Assembly: GCA_002329295.1 (NCBI GenBank)
Contig: DCTT01000025.1
Span: 1 to 9,591 of the forward strand
DNA: 9,591 bases
Direction: 5' to 3'
Origin: Eubacteriaceae bacterium UBA1433
GTDB taxonomy: Bacteria > Bacillota > Clostridia > Eubacteriales > UBA1433
Shown here piece by piece: positions 1 through 6,192 of this stretch. The position numbers and the translations under genes were made by a program. The notes beneath the pieces are model-generated. The model saw only the letters and a program-made list of their open reading frames with translations. It was not told where the DNA came from and did no database searches. Position 1 is the first letter of the stretch, and every line of letters starts with the position of its first letter.

Positions 1-114
1 ACAATGACGATCGAATTGATTACGCCGATTGCTTTGGAAAAAGAACTTCGATTTGCGATCAGAGAAGGCGGAAGAACAGTGGGTTCGGGAGTTGTAGCGG
101 AAGTACTTGAATAA
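1..114 (+). CDS. tuf: Elongation factor Tu, C-terminal end (partial, 5' end outside window)
   Basis: The first 37 codons read in frame 1 end with a TAA stop and match the last strand region of EF-Tu domain 3: a stretch TIELITPIALEKELRFAIRE followed by GGRTVGSGVVAEVLE. The GGRTVG(A/S)GVV signature is nearly invariant in bacterial EF-Tu, which delivers aminoacyl-tRNA to the ribosome as a GTPase. Only the C-terminal tail is present, so the GTPase domain cannot be checked. The gene ends in an intrinsic terminator and is not followed by rpsJ or rpmG/secE, so this copy closes its transcription unit. It converges with the thyX-rlmB-yacP operon. Identification is firm; whether it is one of two tuf copies cannot be told from here. 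Confidence 0.95.
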   Translation, partial: TMTIELITPIALEKELRFAIREGGRTVGSGVVAEVLE

Positions 115-128
115 GAGGACAGAGAAAG

Positions 129-154
129 AGAAGGTGGAGACACCTTCTTTTTTT
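129..154 (+). terminator. Intrinsic terminator of tuf
   Basis: A perfect 8-bp stem, AGAAGGTG (129-136) against CACCTTCT (141-148), closes a GAGA loop of the GNRA type and is followed by a T run to 154. It starts 14 bases after the tuf stop codon, as expected for a rho-independent terminator on the plus strand. Confidence 0.9.
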
Positions 155-183
155 ATGGAGAGGAGAACGGTGGGGGAAAAAAG

Positions 184-213
184 TTGTAAAAATTGCGATG
201 AAAGCGATATGAT
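184..213 (+). promoter_or_regulatory. Putative sigma-A-type promoter of the ketopantoate reductase remnant
   Basis: TTGTAA (184-189) and TATGAT (208-213) are separated by 18 bp, a reasonable match to the vegetative -35/-10 consensus. They lie 30 bp upstream of the ATG at 244, which has its own ribosome binding site AAGGA at 233-237 (6-base spacing). If active, it would now transcribe only a broken gene. The assignment is by consensus alone. Confidence 0.45.
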
Positions 214-243
214 AAATAAAAGAACATGAGGTAAGGAAAAAAC

Positions 244-432
244 ATGAATATTGCAATTATAGGTACCGGTGCCATGGGTTTTATTATGGGTGGTTGTTAA
301 AAAAAAAGCGGATTTTATCAGTGGAGCAGTTGTGCGGGAAGGGAAAAAAGGGGCATATGGATGACTTATAACGAAACTTTTTATCATTTGGTAAAAATTA
401 TAGAACAAACATATGATAAACAAGTGTTTTGA
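244..432 (+). pseudogene. Ketopantoate reductase (PanE/ApbA family) remnant with large internal deletion and frameshift
   Basis: The 5' end has a good ribosome binding site and an ATG at 244 encoding MNIAIIGTGAMG, the N-terminal Rossmann strand and glycine loop (GxGAMG) of ketopantoate reductase-like proteins, then runs into a TAA at 298-300 after 18 codons. Immediately downstream, codons from 308 read ADFISGAVVREGKK, and after a frame change in the A6G4 run at 344-353 the frame from 352 reads GI..TYNETFYHLVKIIEQ and stops at TGA 430-432. Those blocks match the C-terminal helical domain of the same family, where a substrate-binding helix is followed by GI.TP.N.T.Y.L.K..E. A normal member is about 300 residues, so some 240 residues are missing between the two ends. 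The family reduces 2-dehydropantoate to pantoate with NADPH; this copy cannot. The family-level call is by recall of conserved blocks. Confidence 0.75.
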
Positions 433-501
433 AGCTGTTTTCAAGGTGCATAAATTGAGTGAGGTCTCGGTATATAAAAAAACATGATAATAAATCGAAA
501 C

Positions 502-529
502 AAAGACACCTCTATGAGAGAGGGTCTTT
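502..529 (-). terminator. Hairpin at the end of yacP, probable terminator of thyX-rlmB-yacP
   Basis: AAAGAC (502-507) pairs with GTCTTT (524-529), and after one bulged base CCTCT (509-513) pairs with AGAGG (519-523), giving an 11-bp stem with a short loop. Read on the minus strand it is followed by a U-rich but interrupted tract (GTTTCGATTTATT). The stop codon of yacP (512-514) lies inside the stem. No better terminator for this operon is visible, but the T tract is weak. Confidence 0.5.
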
Positions 530-991
530 GAATATGGGGTTCAAAAAAGCAGAAGTGTTTTGCGGCTCTTTATCATATTTGCTTTCGATTTGTTTTTCAA
601 TCAGTTCTATTTTGGCAACAAATTCGGAGGCCGGAATGCGTAATAGCCCTCCGCTGATCACCATTTTCTGCAAGGTCCAATCAGAAGAAACCACGCCGAT
701 ATTTTCCAAATCTTTCATCTGAAAAATCAAAGATTCAATATAAGCATCAGCGGTTTGTCTGGTTTTGGTGTAGACGATTTGCATGTTTTCGTATCCATCG
801 ACGGTTTCTTTGACGGCATCTGTTTTATAGGCATCATAAACAACGATGAGGTAAGTGCCTTGGTAAGAAGCATAATTTTGCAGCGTATCATTGAGGAAAT
901 CTCGTGCCGCCGCCATATCTTCTTTTGCCAAAGCGGCAGTTTTTTGCCAAGAATTGATAACGTTATAGGCATCAATGATAATGGTATCCAT
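512..991 (-). CDS. yacP: NYN-domain endoribonuclease, YacP/Rae1 family
   Basis: This 159-residue protein is a single NYN (PIN-like) domain of the YacP/Rae1 type, which in Bacillus subtilis binds the ribosomal A site and cleaves certain mRNAs during translation. The acidic residues expected of the metal-dependent active site are visible: D7 in MDTIIIDAYNVI, D53 in IVVYDA, D82 in TRQTADAYIE and D104 in VSSDWTLQ. Length is close to the B. subtilis protein (about 170). I chose the ATG at 991 because AGGTGAG stands 5 bases before it and because the family begins M-D-hydrophobic; a GTG at 1000 overlapping the rlmB stop would add only three residues. It is the last gene of the thyX-rlmB-yacP operon, 5 bases after rlmB. 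The family call is strong; translation-coupled cleavage is inferred from the family. Confidence 0.88.
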   Translation of the reverse strand: MDTIIIDAYNVINSWQKTAALAKEDMAAARDFLNDTLQNYASYQGTYLIVVYDAYKTDAVKETVDGYENMQIVYTKTRQTADAYIESLIFQMKDLENIGVVSSDWTLQKMVISGGLLRIPASEFVAKIELIEKQIESKYDKEPQNTSAFLNPIFKDPLS

Positions 992-996
992 GTTTC

Positions 997-1719
997 TCAC
1001 CTGCGACTTTGACTGATTTTATAAAACAAAATACCCGCTGCCACGGAAACGTTCAAAGAAGCTACATGACCTTTTAAAGGTATACCGGTAATAAAATCAC
1101 ATTTTTCTTTGACGAGGCGACTAATGCCACTGCCTTCTGCGCCGAGTACCAGCGCAAGAGGCAAGTCAAAATCGCTCTCTTCTAAGGAAGAACCTTCCAT
1201 GTCGGCGCCAATAATCCAAATTCCCTTTTGTTTCAGGCGAGAAATCTCGTTGGTTAGATTGGTGACCCGGGCAATTTTTACACGACTCGCTGCGCCGGAA
1301 GAAGAACGATAAACCGTTTCGTTGACTTCGGCGGAGCGATTTTTGGGAAGAATAAGACCATGCGCGCCGAAACACTCGGCGCTGCGAATGATGGCACCCA
1401 AATTATGAGGATCCGTAATTTGGTCTGCAATAATGAGAAAAGGTTTTTCGTTATTGGTTTTGGCTTTATCCAACATGTCGTCTATATCGCTGTAATCGAA
1501 GGCGGACAGCACGGCGATAACACCTTGGTGTTTTTTTGTTTTCGATGTGTAATCCATCTTGGTGCGGCTTACCATTTTGGTGCGAATGCGATGTTCTTTT
1601 GCCAAGGCAACGATATTGCCCAAATGCAAGCCATCAGCCAACATGATATAGTTGATTTTTGCGCCAGCTTTAATGGCTTCTTCTACAGCGCGTTTTCCTT
1701 CGATATATAAAAATTCCAT
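997..1719 (-). CDS. rlmB: 23S rRNA (guanosine-2251-2'-O)-methyltransferase RlmB (SpoU/TrmH family)
   Basis: This enzyme uses S-adenosylmethionine to methylate the ribose of G2251 in the peptidyl-transferase P-loop of 23S rRNA. Residues 1-75 resemble the small RNA-binding domain (MEFLYIEGKRAVEEAI). The SPOUT domain follows with all three SpoU motifs: DQITDPHNLGAIIRSA at 99-114 (N106, R112), LVLGAEGSGIS at 190-200, and IPLKGHVASLNVSVAAG at 213-229, which form the trefoil knot. With the ATG at 1719 it has 240 residues, normal for RlmB. An in-frame start at 1785 would overlap thyX and add 22 residues with no homology. The AAGGA ribosome binding site is rather far (about 13 bases) from the chosen ATG, which is the one doubt about the start. 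TrmH-family substrate specificity is assigned from overall resemblance and context between thyX and yacP. Confidence 0.9.
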   Translation of the reverse strand: MEFLYIEGKRAVEEAIKAGAKINYIMLADGLHLGNIVALAKEHRIRTKMVSRTKMDYTSKTKKHQGVIAVLSAFDYSDIDDMLDKAKTNNEKPFLIIADQITDPHNLGAIIRSAECFGAHGLILPKNRSAEVNETVYRSSSGAASRVKIARVTNLTNEISRLKQKGIWIIGADMEGSSLEESDFDLPLALVLGAEGSGISRLVKEKCDFITGIPLKGHVASLNVSVAAGILFYKISQSRR

Positions 1720-1744
1720 AAAATCGGTCAATTCCTTACATAGG

Positions 1745-2536
1745 TTATTTTTGTGAAATGACGCCGTATTGAGCGCGTTTTTCATTGGTTTTTCCGCAGC
1801 TCATTGCTCCTTCCGGGCAAGGTGCATATAAACAGGGCGGTCCTGCCAGTTGAAAGAGTGTGGGAGCGATGGCTTTGAGTTGTGCAACCATTTTTTCGCT
1901 CATTTCTCTGATTTCCCATTGTGCCCGTTCACAGCTGCGTTGGCGACAAAAATGGATGAGTTCTCTTGCGTTCATGGTAAAAATGATTTTTGTTTCACAG
2001 GCATTGGGAAGCACGTAACGTGCATCTTCAATGGCCTTTTTTTCGGCTGCGCTGGCGGCTGCTTTGGGATTTTTGCCTGCGGCGAGGTATTCTTTCAGAT
2101 AAGTTTCTTTGAGGCTATCAGCGATGTTGTCATAAGATGCTTGCGCATGGAGCATGCTTTGTTCAAAGACCGCAAGGGCTGCTGCGTTGGCAGCGATGGC
2201 GGGAGGAACAATATATTCAAATTGTCCTTCACGCACATAGCGCTGAGATTTTTGCGAATAGCTGGCAATGCGATGGCGAACAAGCTGATGGGTCAAAGAT
2301 CGACTTACGCCTTCAGCCGCAAAGGTGAAGGTGGCGTGTTCAATGGGCGACATATGACCCATAGAGATCAGCATGTTTAAAAACTTATCGGTGGCCTCGG
2401 GATTGAGTCCGTTGAGAATATCTTTGGTTCCGGCATTGGAATAGCATAGTTTAGCTGCTGCAGCAATAATTTTTTCGGGTTCAGGACTATGAGAAAGCAG
2501 AGAAATTTTTAAACAGGTTTTCATAAAAGAGTTCAA
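1745..2536 (-). CDS. thyX: Flavin-dependent thymidylate synthase ThyX
   Basis: ThyX methylates dUMP to dTMP using methylenetetrahydrofolate, NADPH and FAD. The defining motif RHR-x7-S is intact: RHR at 87-89, S97, within RHRIASYSQKSQRY. A second conserved block, NARELIHFCRQRSCERAQWEIRE (about 189-211), supplies the dUMP/FAD-contacting arginines and glutamines. The 263-residue length is normal. The tail carries C235, C240 and C247 in a GPPC....CPEG..SCG arrangement. The TTG at 2536 is preferred because AAAGGA sits just before it; the alternative ATG at 2524 would drop four residues but place the site about 17 bases away. First gene of a three-gene minus-strand operon, 25 bases before rlmB. Confidence 0.95.
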   Translation of the reverse strand: MNSFMKTCLKISLLSHSPEPEKIIAAAAKLCYSNAGTKDILNGLNPEATDKFLNMLISMGHMSPIEHATFTFAAEGVSRSLTHQLVRHRIASYSQKSQRYVREGQFEYIVPPAIAANAAALAVFEQSMLHAQASYDNIADSLKETYLKEYLAAGKNPKAAASAAEKKAIEDARYVLPNACETKIIFTMNARELIHFCRQRSCERAQWEIREMSEKMVAQLKAIAPTLFQLAGPPCLYAPCPEGAMSCGKTNEKRAQYGVISQK

Positions 2537-2560
2537 ATGTCCTTTCCGGAAATATTTTGA

Positions 2561-2581
2561 GAATAAATTTATTCCATTGTA
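2561..2581 (-). promoter_or_regulatory. Possible thyX extended -10 promoter with overlapping 14-bp palindrome
   Basis: Read on the minus strand, TGGTACAAT (TACAAT at 2581-2576) fits an extended -10 element; no good -35 is seen. Directly downstream, covering the expected transcription start, is a perfect 14-bp palindrome GAATAAATTTATTC (2561-2574). The palindrome could be an operator or just AT-rich sequence. It lies about 25 bp before the thyX start codon. Confidence 0.3.
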
Positions 2582-2820
2582 CCATATTTCTATTTTAATA
2601 GGCGGAAAATAATCTTTTGTGCCAAATAGAAAAAAAGAGTTTTATACATGCAAGAAGAAACAAATCCTGTGTATTTTCGTATAACAAAACGTTCTTTTTC
2701 GTAATGCAAATTTGAGATTTTGTTAAGTTGTTGCATTGCATTACCAAATTTTTGCCTTGCGAAGACAGCTATAGTGACAAAATTGCCGTGAAAATGCTTG
2801 TCTGCAAGAAGAAAAAACGT
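2582..2820. other. Gene-free AT-rich stretch
   Basis: Together with its flanks, about 280 bases between the thyX start and the terminator at 2821 hold no recognisable gene. A 91-codon open frame on the minus strand begins inside the terminator hairpin, has no ribosome binding site and resembles no family I know. AATGCAA (2704-2710) and TTGCATT (about 2732-2738) form a loose inverted repeat with a loop of about 21 bases. No RNA gene or promoter stands out. Confidence 0.5.
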
Positions 2821-2854
2821 AAAAAAAGCAGACCGTTCTCGATCTGCTTTTTTT
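2821..2854 (-). terminator. Intrinsic terminator of hom-ACT operon
   Basis: AGCAGA and TCTGCT pair on either side of a short inner stem, giving on the minus strand a 9-bp stem (one G-U pair) with an AGAA loop, flanked by A7 and T7 tracts. It begins 11 bases after the stop of the ACT protein gene. The symmetrical A/T flanks would let it work in both directions, but only the minus-strand operon feeds into it. Confidence 0.9.
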
Positions 2855-2864
2855 ATTATTATCA

Positions 2865-3350
2865 TTAAAGTCGTGCATCTTCGAATTTTTTATATACGTG
2901 CTTCATGGCTTCTTTGGATTGCTCTTTATCAATGATGCAGGAAATCATCACTTCAGACGTACTGATCATTTGAATGTTGACGCCGATTTCGCTGAGGGCT
3001 TCAAAAAAGATTGCCGCCATTTCGGTGCTGGCAACCAGCCCGCTGCCGACCACGGAAAGTTTTGCTACGGATTTATCATAAATAACCTTTTGCGCATTGA
3101 CTTCAAAGGCAAATTTTTGTGCTGTCTGCACGGCTTGTTCCATTTGTTCCTGACGCACTGTAAAGGAAATGTCATTGATATTTTGTCTGTTGACATTTTG
3201 AACAATCATATCAATTTTAACATCTTCGGCCGTAAGCAGGCTAAATAGTTTGAAGGCGATTCCGGGTTTGTCAGGCAATTCTAAAATAGATATTTTGGCA
3301 ATATCATCGTCTAAAAAGATGCTTTGTATGGATGAACGTTTCATATTCAT
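2865..3350 (-). CDS. Stand-alone aspartokinase-type regulatory protein (two ACT domains, no kinase domain)
   Basis: The 161-residue product matches the regulatory C-terminal half of aspartate kinase and nothing else. ACT 1 shows LPDKPGIAFKLFSLL (25-39), IDMIVQN (46-52) and DISFTV (60-65); ACT 2 shows VAKLSVVGSGL (95-105) and VNIQMISTSEVMISCII (124-140), the usual end of class-I aspartokinases. No amino-acid kinase domain precedes it: ten bases upstream is the hom stop codon. Length is like the small beta subunit that Bacillus and Corynebacterium LysC make from an internal start. The usual SHPGVA of ACT 2 is replaced by VASTEMA, so that half may bind ligand differently. The ATG at 3350 is chosen because AGGAG stands 7 bases before it. 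It may act as a threonine or lysine sensor for a kinase encoded elsewhere or for Hom; this role is inferred. Confidence 0.85.
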   Translation of the reverse strand: MNMKRSSIQSIFLDDDIAKISILELPDKPGIAFKLFSLLTAEDVKIDMIVQNVNRQNINDISFTVRQEQMEQAVQTAQKFAFEVNAQKVIYDKSVAKLSVVGSGLVASTEMAAIFFEALSEIGVNIQMISTSEVMISCIIDKEQSKEAMKHVYKKFEDARL

Positions 3351-3360
3351 AATCTTACTC

Positions 3361-4599
3361 CTATTCAATTACTCTTGCGAAAAAAATATTTTCACAGATT
3401 TTATTTATTTCTTTTTCTATTTTCAGTGCAGTAGAAGAAGGGATGTCTTCCGTAAAGAAGAACAGGTTTCCTCTTTGGTAAATAACGTCTTTTTTTTCAA
3501 CATATTTATCGACACAGTCAAAAGCTGCAGAAAATTGTTGGCTGTTATCGATTTGGAATCGAAAATAATATTTTCCGTGAAATCCGTCTATGCCGCCGTT
3601 GCTGATGGGATTGGAAAAATCAGCTTCAATGGGTGCTTTTTGCTCTAAAATATAAATGATATCACCGACAACCGCATTGGCAGTGGGGTTTTGTCCGGCC
3701 CCTTTGCCGGAGATTTTGATTTCTCCGATGATGTTGCCGTTTAAAATAATCACATTATATTCGTTGTTTACAACCGCCAGTTCGGTGGATTCTTTGATCA
3801 GAGCAGGGGCGACCAGCGTATAGTATTTGTCGCCTTTCAAGAAGGACTGCGCCACATATTTCAGCACATATCCGTTTTGGCGGGTCATTTCAATATCCAC
3901 GGCATCAATAGATACAATGCCTCGTTTGTAGATGTCATCGTCTTGAATAATTTGGTTATAAGCCAAAGACGAAAGAATAGAAAGCTTGCGGCTTACGTCA
4001 AAACCCATTACATCGGCAGTGGGATCGGCTTCGGCAAAACCCATTTCTTGCGCAGTTTTTAACGCCTCGGCAAAGGAAGTGCGGTGCTGACTCATCTGTG
4101 AAAGAATAAAATTGGTCGTACCGTTTAATATGCCGGTGACACGGTTGATGCGATTAATCTTAAGCAGCTGCTGCATGGTGTCGATAATGGGAATCCCGCC
4201 GCCTACGCTGGCTTCAAACATCAGCGAAACGTTGTTTTCTTTGGCGGTTTGCAACAAAAGCGCCATATGATCCGAAATGATTTGTTTGTTGGCGGTTACC
4301 ACATGTTTTTTGTTGTTGAGCGCTCTTAAGACATATTTCAATTCCGGTTCGCTACCACCCATGACGGCAACGACAATATCAATGGAATTATCCAATAAGA
4401 TATCATCGGGATCAGTAGTCAAAAGCGAATAATCCAACTCGCTGCCACGATCTTTTTTTGTATCCGTTACCAGAATTTTTACAATTTGGGGAGCGTTGTC
4501 TTCTGTCTGGAAATAATATCCTTTTTCGTTGTTGATAATATTGTAGACTCCTCTGCCAACCGTCCCCAGACCAAGCAATCCGATTTTTATAACAAACAC
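3361..4599 (-). CDS. hom: Homoserine dehydrogenase
   Basis: Hom reduces aspartate 4-semialdehyde to homoserine with NAD(P)H, the branch point towards threonine and methionine. The Rossmann domain starts with GLLGLGTVGRGVY (7-19) and includes TANKQ (102-106). The catalytic domain has EASVGGGIPII (129-139), GILNGTTNFIL (156-166), AEADPTADVMGFDVSRKLSIL (189-209) with the catalytic lysine K205, and GKGAGQNPTANAVVGDI (298-314). From about 343 a region beginning YYFRFQI sits where the ACT domain belongs, but the DxPGVL ligand motif reads DNSQQFSAAF. The 412-residue length is normal. The start is unsure: the GTG at 4599 directly abuts AGAAAGG with no spacer, and no ATG lies near. It leads the minus-strand hom-ACT operon and diverges from thrC. 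Confidence 0.95.
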   Translation of the reverse strand: MFVIKIGLLGLGTVGRGVYNIINNEKGYYFQTEDNAPQIVKILVTDTKKDRGSELDYSLLTTDPDDILLDNSIDIVVAVMGGSEPELKYVLRALNNKKHVVTANKQIISDHMALLLQTAKENNVSLMFEASVGGGIPIIDTMQQLLKINRINRVTGILNGTTNFILSQMSQHRTSFAEALKTAQEMGFAEADPTADVMGFDVSRKLSILSSLAYNQIIQDDDIYKRGIVSIDAVDIEMTRQNGYVLKYVAQSFLKGDKYYTLVAPALIKESTELAVVNNEYNVIILNGNIIGEIKISGKGAGQNPTANAVVGDIIYILEQKAPIEADFSNPISNGGIDGFHGKYYFRFQIDNSQQFSAAFDCVDKYVEKKDVIYQRGNLFFFTEDIPSSTALKIEKEINKICENIFFARVIE

Positions 4600-4637
4600 C
4601 CTTTCTGAAAAATGTTCTCAAAATAAAAACATTTGTA

Positions 4638-4666
4638 TTTACAATGAGGACATAATAACATATAAT
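4638..4666 (+). promoter_or_regulatory. Putative thrC promoter
   Basis: TTTACA (4638-4643) and a perfect TATAAT (4661-4666) are separated by exactly 17 bp, a strong vegetative promoter. Transcription would begin near 4673, leaving a leader of under 40 bases, too short for an attenuator, T-box or lysine riboswitch. AAAGGA (4695-4700) stands 9 bases before the thrC ATG. An imperfect inverted repeat, CATTTGTA/TTACAATG (4630-4646), overlaps the -35 and could be an operator. Confidence 0.75.
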
Positions 4667-4680
4667 ACTACCGTACGCAA
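4652..4680 (-). promoter_or_regulatory. Putative hom promoter
   Basis: On the minus strand TTGCGT (4680-4675), a 17-bp spacer and TATTAT (4657-4652) form a promoter, strengthened by a TG one base before the -10. It would start transcription near 4645, about 45 bases before hom. It overlaps the thrC promoter on the other strand: its spacer contains the thrC -10. Confidence 0.55.
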
Positions 4681-4709
4681 GTTTTATTTTTCGGAAAGGA
4701 ACTTATTTT

Positions 4710-6191
4710 ATGAAGTATAGCAGCACAAGAGGAAAAGAAGTCCTTCTAAGCCCTTCAGAGGCTTTGATTCAGGGGATTGCAAAAGACGGAGGATTGCTTG
4801 TTCCGACAGAAAAGGATGTGAAATTCGAAGCGACGCAATTTTTGAATAAAGAATATCGTCAAATAGCGGCGGAAGTGTTAACGCCTTATTTTTCCGGAGA
4901 CGGAATCGATATTTCTGCCTGTGTCAACAATGCCTATGGACAAGATCATTTTTATGGCCCGTCGCCGGTTTGCATGACCTATACAGACAGCAAAATGTTT
5001 TTGGAACTCTATCACGGGAAGACGGCGGCCTTTAAAGATATGGCTCTTTCCTTATTGCCGTATTTGATGGCTGAGGCGTTGAGAGTGCGAAATATTCAGC
5101 AAAGAATTATGATTTTGACTGCTACCAGCGGAGATACGGGCAAAAGTGCACTGGAGGCTTTTGCCGACCAGGAAAATATTGATATTATCGTTTTTTATCC
5201 CGAAGAAGGTGTCAGCGCCGTGCAAAAACGCCATATGCAATCGCAAGAGGGCAACAACGTCTATGTTTTCGGCATTCGCGGCAATTTTGACGATGCGCAA
5301 AATGCCGTAAAAAAAGCCTTTGATAGCGAAGAAATCAGACAAAATGCGCAAGAATGCGGTGTCATGCTTTCTTCCGCAAACTCTATTAACGTCGGGCGTT
5401 TGTTTCCGCAGACGGTCTATTATTGGTGGGCCTATAGTCGGTTGATCGAGGACAATAAAATCCAACCGGGAGAAAAAATTAATTTTTGCGTGCCTACAGG
5501 CAATTTCGGCAATATTTTGGCAGGATATTATGCTTCGTTGGCGGGGTTGCCGGTACATCGATTTATTTGTGCATCCAATGAAAACAATGTGCTTACAGAT
5601 TTTATCGAAAGTGGCATCTATGACAAAAACAGACCTTTCAAAAAGACGATTTCACCGTCCATGGATATTTTAATTTCTTCCAATTTGGAGAGATTGCTCT
5701 ATCATCTCGGCAAAAATGACGGCGAATATGTTTCGCAGTTGATGCAACAACTTCGTGAAAAGGGCAGATACGAGATCAGCGCCTCTATGTATAGCGAATT
5801 GCGCAGCAAATTTTATGGCGGTTTTGCAACAGAAGACCAAATTAAAGAAATGATTCGCAAAACATTTGAAGAGGAACAATATTTGATTGATACACATACG
5901 GCTGCGGCGGCCCATGTCTACGAAGCCTACCGGCAACAGACGAAAGATACAACGCCCACGGTCATTTTATCAACGGCCAGCGCCTATAAATTTGCCGACA
6001 ATGTACTGCATGCCGTGACAAAAGAAACAAAAGACAGTTTTGAAGCGATAGAAGCGTTGGAAAAGGTAACCAATGTGCCCATGCATCCTGCACTAAAATC
6101 TATTGCCAAGGCAGAGTTGCTGCATACGCAAGTTTGTGATACTGAAAAAATCATTCCGTTAATCAAAAAACTACTGAAGGAGAGTCGATAA
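4710..6191 (+). CDS. thrC: Threonine synthase
   Basis: This PLP enzyme converts O-phosphohomoserine to threonine, the last step of the pathway. It opens with KYSSTRG and the GIAKDGGLLVP stretch (22-32) of the long (about 430-500 residue) threonine synthase class. K109 in YHGKTAAFKDMA is the Schiff-base lysine; ATSGDTGKSALEAF (138-151) and VPTGNFGNILAGYYA (261-275) hold PLP and the phosphate; SSANSINVGR (221-230) and SPSMDILISSNLERLL (315-330) are further conserved blocks. At 493 residues it is complete. It is the first gene of thrC-thrB-pheB, and its end overlaps the ribosome binding site of thrB, with one base between stop and next start, implying coupled translation. Confidence 0.96.
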   Translation: MKYSSTRGKEVLLSPSEALIQGIAKDGGLLVPTEKDVKFEATQFLNKEYRQIAAEVLTPYFSGDGIDISACVNNAYGQDHFYGPSPVCMTYTDSKMFLELYHGKTAAFKDMALSLLPYLMAEALRVRNIQQRIMILTATSGDTGKSALEAFADQENIDIIVFYPEEGVSAVQKRHMQSQEGNNVYVFGIRGNFDDAQNAVKKAFDSEEIRQNAQECGVMLSSANSINVGRLFPQTVYYWWAYSRLIEDNKIQPGEKINFCVPTGNFGNILAGYYASLAGLPVHRFICASNENNVLTDFIESGIYDKNRPFKKTISPSMDILISSNLERLLYHLGKNDGEYVSQLMQQLREKGRYEISASMYSELRSKFYGGFATEDQIKEMIRKTFEEEQYLIDTHTAAAAHVYEAYRQQTKDTTPTVILSTASAYKFADNVLHAVTKETKDSFEAIEALEKVTNVPMHPALKSIAKAELLHTQVCDTEKIIPLIKKLLKESR

Positions 6192-6192
6192 G

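Noticed and set aside
1850..2380. Long plus-strand frame of 176 codons opposite thyX
   Set aside because: It lies wholly antisense to the strongly supported thyX gene and its translation (Cys/Phe/His-rich) has no protein-like motifs.
2648..2704. 18-codon plus-strand peptide starting MQEETNPVYF
   Set aside because: The ribosome binding site is poor, no promoter precedes it and length alone cannot support a coding call.
2590..2865. 91-codon open frame on the minus strand between the ACT gene and thyX
   Set aside because: It starts inside the terminator hairpin and its first residues are translated from that hairpin; there is no ribosome binding site and no recognisable domain.
4600..4709. Riboswitch, T-box or leader-peptide attenuator for the threonine genes
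   Set aside because: Predicted leaders are only about 35-45 bases on each side, there is no terminator hairpin before hom or thrC, and no threonine-rich leader peptide.
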